Source: Fagopyrum homotropicum
Taxonomy: Eukaryota; Streptophyta; Magnoliopsida; Caryophyllales; Polygonaceae
Length of the DNA: 64,000 nt
NCBI GenBank assembly: GCA_033239125.1
Contig: BSWB01000008.1
Coordinates: 5,238,001 to 5,302,000 of the forward strand
Direction: 5' to 3'
The position numbers were made by a program, and so were the translations under genes. Below the pieces are notes generated by a model. The model saw only the letters and a list, made by a program, of their open reading frames with translations. It was not told the origin of the DNA and made no database searches. Shown in pieces: positions 56,946 through 64,000 of the stretch (within the stretch, counting starts at the first letter, position 1; each line of letters starts with the position of its first letter).

Positions 56946-58720
56946 TTTTTAAGCTGGAGGAGGAACATAGACGTCTTCCTTCTCCTTCCCCTTTTCTTTC
57001 TCCTTCTCGGTTGGAACTTCAACAAACATAGGCTGCGGGTCGGTGGTTGTTACTCCGCTCCTAGTTGTGATAGCCATCATCCTTCCCTTCGGTTTATCTT
57101 CCGTCTTTTCGGGAAGCTTTCCTTGGTCTCTAGGAACTTCACCGGCCTTGCTGAACATTTGATTTTCTAAAGCTTTTTGAGCTTTATCAACCTTAGTAAT
57201 GTAGCCTTCTAATCCTTGAAGCTTTCTCAAGATTGTCTCCAACATGGAATTGGGCTTCTACTTCTCCCAGTTACTTGAGCTGTTTGATGCTTGCCCCTGA
57301 CTTTTCAAAGGGGTAGAGGAAGAAGGAGGTGTTAGTGAATTTCTTGAATTTGAATAGGAATTACCGGAGTTTTGTTGATTGTTGGACCGCCAATTGTTGT
57401 TTGAATTCCGATTGTTATTGTTGTTCCAATTTGAATTCCAATTCTTGTTCCGGTTGTTATTCCCATTCCCTTGATAGTTGTTGTTGCCTAAGTAGCCAAT
57501 GTCTTGCTCCTTATGCTTTTGAAGGCCAACTCTAATGATCTCCTTCAACTCCTTGATTTCGGTGTTGAGGGAGAAGATTAGAGTTTGTGCAGCTTGTGTT
57601 AGCTTAGCTCCCGGATCTCCTCAATTTTGATGACTAGGATCCACCTTTCAGTGAGAATACTTCTCGATTACTTGAGCTTGCTTCTCAATGAAGTCCCAAG
57701 CATCATCTTCCCTCATGTCCATGAATGTACCACATGAAAGGGATTGGAGCTTGAATTGTGTTTCCACATCCAGCCCCTTATAGTATATCTCCAACAACTC
57801 TAGCTTTGAAATGCCATGGTGTGGGCAATCCAATAATAGATCCTGAAACCTTTGCCAAGAGTGAAACAAACTTTCGTTAGACTTCATAGAAAATGAATTG
57901 TTCTTACCTCTCAACTCCGCCGTTTTGGATGGCGGAAAGAACTTGGTTAGGAACTCCGAAGATAGATCTTCCCATGTGTTGAGTCTTCCATTTGGAAGAG
58001 CTTGATACCAAGACAAAGCTTTGTCCTTCAAAGAGAAGAAGAACGGCTTGATCTTGTAGTTGTTGGTGGTAGCCTTCTTCGGCTTCAATGTCTCCATTAG
58101 AATCTCAAAATTCTTCAAATGTTGATGTGGAGATTCAGCACTCGTTCCACCAAATTGACTTTGGCGAACCATGGTGATAACTTGCGGGCTAAAGTGAATT
58201 CCTGGATATCCTCATCTTCAAAATTCACACCTAGACAATGTGGTTGCTGCATCGGGTCCATCCTTTGTCCAAGAGTTCGCGGCTCTTCATCGACACGCGC
58301 ATCTCTCGCATTCCCAGCTGGAATACGAGGATTGATAGGTGGTCTTGGATCGTTCCGGACTGGATTAATCAATGGATCGATTTCCTCTAGTGGTGGCATA
58401 TCATCATCCTTATCGTCGGATAATTCAGCTCTAATGGATGTAGTTGGTTTGGTTTTCTTCTTCTTCTTGGAGTCATTCATCTCCAACTTCATGTCCAGCA
58501 TCATAGCCTTGAGCTCATCAATTTGGAATTGATGACGCTCTAGTTCTTCCATCCTATCTTTCTCACTCAACCGAAGTTGAGCTTGAGATTCCTCCAACTC
58601 CGCTTGGATGTTTCTCTCTTTGTGTTCAACCATCTTTCTTTCCTTAAGCTTTTTCCATAGAGTCTTCTCAAGTTCCGGATCAAAAGGTACGAGGTCTTTG
58701 GTGGATCTAGACCCTCGTAT
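56946..58720 (-). pseudogene. Ath2-C gag, broken
   Basis: Core SLKDKALSWYQALPNGRLNTW, FFPPSK and LLLDCPHHGISKLELLEIYYKG at 58050-57780. A short helix (TEIKELKEIIRVGLQKHKEQ) and an Asn-rich tract (57480-57350) follow, with no zinc knuckle. At 58718-58720, where the Ath1 copies have the gag ATG, this copy has ATA, so the start is lost or lies elsewhere. Stops or shifts are near 58180, 57640, 57600 and 57250. Ath1-D cuts it at 56940, inside the VYVPPPA segment before the protease. Confidence 0.87.
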
Positions 58721-58823
58721 ATACCTATGAGAACCTGCAAAAGTCACTCAAAAGAGATATCAAATAACAAGACCAAAGCTCCCAAGCTCGACAACCGAGA
58801 ACCGAAATTTGGTCTTGACCAAA

Positions 58824-58841
58824 TCCCCGGCAACGGCGCCA
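58824..58841 (-). promoter_or_regulatory. Primer binding site, tRNA-Asp
   Basis: Minus strand TGGCGCCGTTGCCGGGGA, a perfect 18-base match as in Ath1-D, six bases from the LTR at 58848. Confidence 0.93.
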
Positions 58842-58847
58842 AAAAAT

Positions 58848-60456
58848 TGTTCGCCTCAAAGCGTGCGTGCAAATAAGTTTTAAATTTATAAAACTGAAAT
58901 AAAAGCAAGCGAACCCGCAGTGTACGGGTCGACGTAGATAAGCAAGTATTCCAGAGTATCGAACTCAGGGATTTGGTGAGTCAAATTCAGTTTTCAATAG
59001 TCGGGCAAGTAAAAGTGTAAAATCTTTGCAAATATTGGGGAAAACAGCAACCCTAAAATCCGGATATTAAATTGTGGCAATCGATTCAAGATATTCTATA
59101 AGTACAAGGACAAAGTCGAGAATTGCAAAGGTATAATTAAGGTAAGTTAATGTACGGTGAAGTTCCAAAATCTTATATGTCTAACCCAAAGAACACTCTC
59201 TATAAAGGTTGTTGAGGCTGCAGTATAGAAAGGATCAAAGGATAGGAATTAATCTCAAATACCCAAACTCAAACCCAAGGAATCAAGATAAACCAAAACG
59301 GTTAAGGTACACTCGAAACCGAAATAGAGGATGTTGAGTCTCAGTACTACCTAGGAAAGGCAAGCCAAGGCTAGGTTAAGGCAAATCTTTAACTTTGGAT
59401 TAAAGCAAAATCAATGGTCGTAAAACAGATAAAATCACGGTTAGTTCTTGAGGAACCACGGCCGTCGAACTCAAGAACAGGCCATGATTTAGGGTGTCGA
59501 CGAGTTTTCTCGCACTCTCAGGGTCCAATCTGTTTATGATTGATCTATCATCATCTAAGCCATAACTATCAACCCTTCACCTTAGAATTGCTAAAGGGTT
59601 TAAGCCAACAATCATTGTCATTGATTCAATATTCAATTAAGAAAGAGAGAAAGATAGAAACCCTCGAAAACTCAATAAACACTTAAAATAAATCTCAAAT
59701 CCGAATAACAAGATAATATGTTCAATGGATTCATAACATGGAATAAGAATCCTCACAATAATCTCAGGCAACAATGAAGAACGGGTGTCAATCCGTCTCC
59801 GAAATCGAAACCTAAGAAATCTCCAAACTTCCGTCGCAAGCAAGCTTCAATCTTCAATCCTAACAGCCGTCTCCGAAGCTCTCAACGAAGGTCCTTGAAA
59901 AACCCTTCTCAGGCCTTATTATAGGGCGAAATAAGGTTACGAGAAAAGTCCAATAACGTTGTTGACGTGGCAAATATGACACGTCACAAAATCACCAAAA
60001 TCACGGTTATGAAAAACTTTCCAGGGCCGTGGTTTAAACCGTGTAACTTTCTGTTCTGCTCCAAACTCAGTCCTACGATAATGTTGCCAAATCCACGGCC
60101 GTGGTTTAGAGCGTAATTCTTCAAATGTCTTCTCCACGACCGTAATTCAGGGCGTGGACTTCCAAACTCTTTGGTTTTACCTTTGTTTCGTGACATCCTT
60201 CATTCATGCTCCTTCCTTAGCCTCTCTAATACATCTCCTTGCCCTCGAGCATGATCAAACACTCCTTTCCTTCCACATTTTTCTCCATTCCAAGCCTTTA
60301 TTCACCTAAAAACAAAACAAAGCTAGTGTAGATCTCTATATCTGAAAAGTGGGTGAATGAGCTCACAAATGCTTCAACGCTTTATCCATGTACACATAAA
60401 AGAGGGAAAAACAACTAAAACAAGTTCTTAAAATATAGTCATATTTCATGCTAACA
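58848..60456 (-). repeat. 5' LTR of Ath2-C (1,609 bp)
   Basis: Pairs with 36180-37724. Palindromes at 60093-60104 (CCACGGCCGTGG), 60021-60032 and 59456-59467 (one change each), and a related copy at 60133. TATA-like sequence (minus, TATAATAA) near 59916-59923. The extra segment at about 59540-59610 is absent from the other LTR. Confidence 0.92.
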
Positions 60457-61530
60457 ACAATCACCTTACCCCTCTGCATCAGAACACATTCTAAGCCCAG
60501 CTTGGATGCGTCGCTGTACACAACAAAATCCTCAATGCCATCTGGCTGAGTTAGAATATATAGGAGCAGAGGTCAACCTCTTCTTCAGCTCCTCGAAACT
60601 CTACAGGCACGACTCGGACCATATGAACCTCGTAAACTTCCGCAACAAGGAAGTGAGTGGTCGGGCGATAACTGAAAAGCCCTCGACAAAACGTCGGTAG
60701 TAGCCCGCCAATCCTAAGAAGCTGCAGACCTCCTTGACGTTCTTAGGTGGCGGCCAAGATGCTACTGACTTGATCTTCGCCGGATCTACCTTGATCCCTT
60801 CAGCTGAAACAATGTGACCAAGGAATGCTACCTCGGACATCCAAAACTCGCACTTAGAGAGCTTGGCGTAAAGCTCTCTGTCTTGTATGACCTGAAGAAC
60901 AATCCTCAAGTGTCCAGCGTGCTCCTCTTTACTGCGAGAGTAAACCAGAATGTCGTCGATGAAGACAACTACAAACTGGTCTAGGAAGTCGATGAAGATG
61001 TTGTTCATTCACTCTATGAAGACTGCGGGCGCGTTCGTAAGCCCGAATGGCATCACTACAAACACGTAGTGTCCATATCTGGTCCGAAATGCTGTCTTAC
61101 CTACGTCATGCTCTCTCACCCTCAGCTGGTGATATCCAGATCTCAGATCAATCCTAGAAAACACCGAAGCTCCATGTAGCTGATCCAAAAGATCGTCGAT
61201 ACGGGGCAATGGGTACTTGTTCTTGATCGTCACCTTGTTCATCTCTCGGTAGTCGATACATAACCTCATTGAGGCGTCTTTCTTCCTGACGAAGCTAACT
61301 GGTGCGCCCCAAGGAGATACACTAGGGCGGATGAAGCTCTTTTCTGCTAACTCCTCGAGCTGCTTCTTCAACTCAAGCATCTTAATAGGCGCCATACGAT
61401 AAGGAGGTTTAGAGATCGGTCTCGTACCGGGCTCTAGCTCAATGCCAAAGTCTACACTCCTCTGTGGAGGTAAAGCTGTTGACTCTCCAAGGATGTCGGT
61501 GAACTCGCAAGCTACCGGGATTTCCTCCAA
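60457..61530 (-). pseudogene. Chr4-B reverse transcriptase and RNase H start
   Basis: RT with RLCIDYREMNKVTIKNKYPLP (61280-61220), MPFGLTNAPAVF (61050) and the catalytic VVFIDDILVYS (60970), broken by a stop at 61009 and another near 60600. RNase H begins just before the Ath2-C edge and is completed at 36179-35838. The catalytic residues are present; the copy is broken by the insertion and the stops. Confidence 0.9.
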
Positions 61531-62150
61531 AGCCAGACGTACTATGCTTCATGGCATAGCACCAAAAAGCCTCGCAATCTTGATTGATAAGTCTCGCAGC
61601 TCGCACTTCACTGATAACTGTACTAGTCTTCCCGAGATCCCATCCTCGGAAGATCTCAACATGGCCTGTATCTTGTAGTTACTGTCATTGTCTTCTTGCC
61701 GTTGTCCAGAACTACTCGATGTCGATCCATCCAATCCATACCCAAAATAACTTCTTCATGTACTAAGTACATGACGAAGAAGTTAGTTGGCCAATCGCGA
61801 CCTCCCAATCGGATAGGGCAATCGCGAACCTCTCGTGTACCCCGAAACTTACCCCCATCGGGTAATTCTATGAAGAAGGGTCTACCTTCTACAATAACTA
61901 AGGTCAAACTATCTACACAAGCATCAGATATAAAAGAATGCCTAGAACCGGTATCGAAAAGAACTTTGACAGGAAAACCATTAATATGAAAGGTACCTAT
62001 GGTCGCTGGCGCTGTCGGCTCTACAACACTCCTCAACTCATATACTCTAGCTGATGCATCTCCGGTGTCAGGCGTACCACCTCCTCGTCTTCTGCTCTGA
62101 CGGTATAACGCAACTCTATGTCTAGACATGCCATAAGAAAAGCAAGTCAC
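61531..62150 (-). pseudogene. Chr4-B protease
   Basis: Aspartic protease with KVLFDTGSRHSFISDACVD at about 61960-61910 and VILGMDWMDRHRVVLDNGKK at about 61760-61700. The DTGS active site is intact. Preceded by a decayed zinc-knuckle segment. Confidence 0.88.
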
Positions 62151-62827
62151 TACAGGCTTCTCACAATCTGCTTGGATGTTTCCAACACCTCCGCAGTTAT
62201 GACAATGTCGTCCTCTGCTAGAACTCCGTATCGTCTGCTAGATCCCAGAGTGACATGTCATCTGAACATGCTCGAATCCTGATACTTCAGCTCCAGCACT
62301 GGTTGATCCAGTCTTATGTCTCTTCGTAAGGCCTTCTTCCTGAAGATCTCTTTTGAAATCTGGTCGCTTCCTGAGCATACTTCTTATTGACTCCAACACT
62401 GAATCCACGTGGTCTAGCCAAAGCTCAACTTTCGAACTTGCTCCATCTTGAGCACTGACGTTCCCAACTACTCTCACGGGTACTGGCGGTGCTGGTGCTG
62501 GTGCAGGTCCTCCAGTCTTGATAGCTTCTTCAACTCTCTGCACATAATCATGATATACAAATGCTCCCATGGTCACTTGACCGGACTCGATCGTTTGTGC
62601 TCTCTGTTCTCCGGACTTCTCGATAGTCCTGTGCCCTGCTTCTTGAAGACCTCTCTCAACAACTTCTTCAACAAACGTTCGACGATAGGCGGATCAGCAA
62701 CTGGGGCTTGGCCCCGACCTCTAGCTAGTGGAGGTCCTTCTGCACGTTCTCGTCCACGAACGGCGGGTGGAAGAGGTGCTTGACCCCTTCCTCGCCCTAT
62801 AACAGATGTAGCTCTAGTATGCGTCAT
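62151..62827 (-). pseudogene. Chr4-B gag, internally deleted
   Basis: Starts at the ATG at 62827 (MTHTRATSV, an Arg/Gly-rich N-terminus) and breaks near 62575. Only about 220 codons remain, much less than the usual gag of this group. The middle part is missing: the frame passes from the N-terminal part to KRPDFKRDLQEEG and then to a knuckle-like CHNCGGVGNIQADC (62200-62160), where the His of the CCHC motif is not in place. Confidence 0.75.
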
Positions 62828-63100
62828 TTATTTTAAGGATAAATATATAAGGCTATATCTAGATATAAGGCCACACTACAGCTAAAGCAGAAAACCAAGA
62901 AAAGCACAAATAAAGGCCAACATATAAGAAACTACATTGCTAAGATCCACGGAGGTAGTGGTGGTCGCCCGTACATCTATCCTAGACTAACGGTTTAAAA
63001 ACAAAAACCCTCTTTTGAAAACGTTAGACCCCTTGCGGGTTCTATTTATTTATCCATCCGACCTGTAGAAGATTTCGAGTGCCATTATTGCCAACCTAGA

Positions 63101-63112
63101 CCTCTGATACCA
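63101..63112 (-). promoter_or_regulatory. Primer binding site of Chr4-B, initiator tRNA-Met
   Basis: Minus strand TGGTATCAGAGG, 11 of 12 bases matching the canonical site, three bases from the LTR. The leader 62828-63100 has no gene. Confidence 0.85.
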
Positions 63113-63115
63113 TAT

Positions 63116-64000
63116 TGTAACACCCCAAGTTCTGGGAACTCGAAGCGCTACGGGCTAGGACCGCACAATGGATCCTGACCCTCAGAGTAGCAACAACAAA
63201 CGGATCTTACAACAAGGCACAGACGAATGAAAACCAAAACTCAATATGAAACCAAAGGTTTAAAAAAAAGAAAGCGTAAAAGACTCACACCCGAGTTCAA
63301 AACAAAAGGGAAAACAACAACAGAAACATAAACCCGATCCCGTCCTATAATGTACGGGAACCCCAGCTGACCACACCATCCGGATCACTCAGCAGCATCC
63401 TGAACCTGCGGAACATCTACAACGACGGTATAAATCGTTAGCTAATATTCTAGGTATATGCAAGAGCGTAAAGGCACAAACAGACATAAGGTAAAATAAA
63501 CATATAGCATGCTTGCACTCAACCGGTTATTATCTTTCATTAAGTCATTCATTACTAATTCAACTTCTTTTGTCACACGAGAATCCTTTCGAAACTCGCC
63601 TTCACTTCCGTCTACCAATAGGAATAGATCAGTACTATCCGTTACCTACAGGCCTGAGTCGCAAGAGCACTTTCCAGTTTCCCCAATATTGAACTAGACA
63701 AGCGGTCACCGCCCGGTTATAATAGACTTGGGTCAATTAAGGTTATAAGGGTGAATCCTAGTTTGGTTATCTGTTATAACATGAATAAACAACACAACAA
63801 GCCAATACAATCCAACTAATACGCGGAATGAAGCTAAGTAAGTCCAAGGGACTTACCTCACTCGAAGGTAAACCCAAAAGCTCAGGAACAACTCAAGAAT
63901 ATCTCAGGAATAACTCCGTTTCCTCAGGAAAGGAGCAAGGGAAAATCCTGTTTACACAAGCATCATGAATCAGGAACGAAACGGTTGCTAGAAGTCTATA
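63116..64000 (-). repeat. 5' LTR of Chr4-B, cut by the window end
   Basis: Matches 32482-33370 in order, with many substitutions. The right part lies outside the window, so LTR length and TSD cannot be completed. No gene is seen. Confidence 0.9.

Larger units (their letters stand above)
36180..60456 (-). mobile_element. Ath2-C: RT-bearing Athila element, split by Ath1-D
   Basis: Minus-strand Athila with LTRs at 36180-37724 and 58848-60456 that start TGTTCGCC and end GCTAACA. Flanks are GCAAT and ACAAT (4 of 5 match). Own length without Ath1-D is about 12.9 kb. Order in its own direction: LTR, tRNA-Asp site, gag (split), protease, RT, RNase H, integrase, internal TATA box, env-like ORF, internal purine tract, conserved non-coding element, terminal purine tract, LTR. 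Confidence 0.92.
32482..64000 (-). mobile_element. Chr4-B: chromovirus split by a 24-kb insertion
   Basis: Minus-strand chromovirus with matching LTRs at 32482-34192 and from 63116. Both start TGTAACACCCCAAGTTCTGG. Its internal region is at 34193-36179 and 60457-63115, separated by Ath2-C. Left flank is TGACT; the right end lies beyond the window. It interrupts Chr3-F gag. Confidence 0.9.

Overview
This window is plant nuclear DNA made almost entirely of Ty3/gypsy LTR retrotransposons inserted into one another. I found no host gene, rRNA, tRNA gene or CRISPR. Chromodomain gypsy elements with initiator-Met primer sites, together with Athila-type elements primed by tRNA-Asp, point to a flowering plant and probably pericentromeric or other repeat-rich chromatin. 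The species cannot be told. Element names here are local labels.

Nesting, outermost first. Chr2-E (+ strand chromovirus) is a tandem of two damaged internal regions sharing one LTR (15434-25783). Three insertions hit it: Ath1-A (Athila, - strand, 6099-15433) in its RNase H, a solo LTR (17438-20567, TSD GGATA) in its LTR, and Chr3-F (- strand, from 25784) in its integrase. Chr3-F was hit in gag by Chr4-B (- strand, 32482 to beyond 64000). Chr4-B was hit in RNase H by Ath2-C (- strand Athila, 36180-60456, TSD GCAAT/ACAAT). Ath2-C was hit in gag by Ath1-D (+ strand Athila, 45542-56940, TSD GAAGG). That is five levels. Ath1-A itself carries a solo LTR of its own family in its 5' LTR (12773-14519, TSD TAGGG), and its 3' part is cut by another chromovirus, Chr1 (1-6098).

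The biology of interest is in the Athila elements. Ath1-A and Ath1-D both encode gag, protease and integrase in one frame but have no reverse transcriptase or RNase H; the two copies are colinear across the missing segment. This looks like an RT-less lineage that spread by borrowing RT, while Ath2-C is the RT-bearing type. All three Athila copies have a TATA box 438-447 bp upstream of the post-integrase (env-like) ORF, suggesting an internal promoter. Family-specific inverted repeats (CACCTCG-GT-CGAGGTG in Ath1, CCACGGCCGTGG in Ath2) sit at matching places around both the LTR promoter and the internal promoter, and in protein linkers. A 114-nt non-coding element in the 3' region differs at only three sites between the two families, whose LTRs hardly align.

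Relative ages fit the nesting: the Ath1-D LTRs differ at about 20 sites by eye over 1.7 kb, the Ath2-C and Chr4-B LTRs at clearly more, and Chr2-E and Chr1 are badly decayed.
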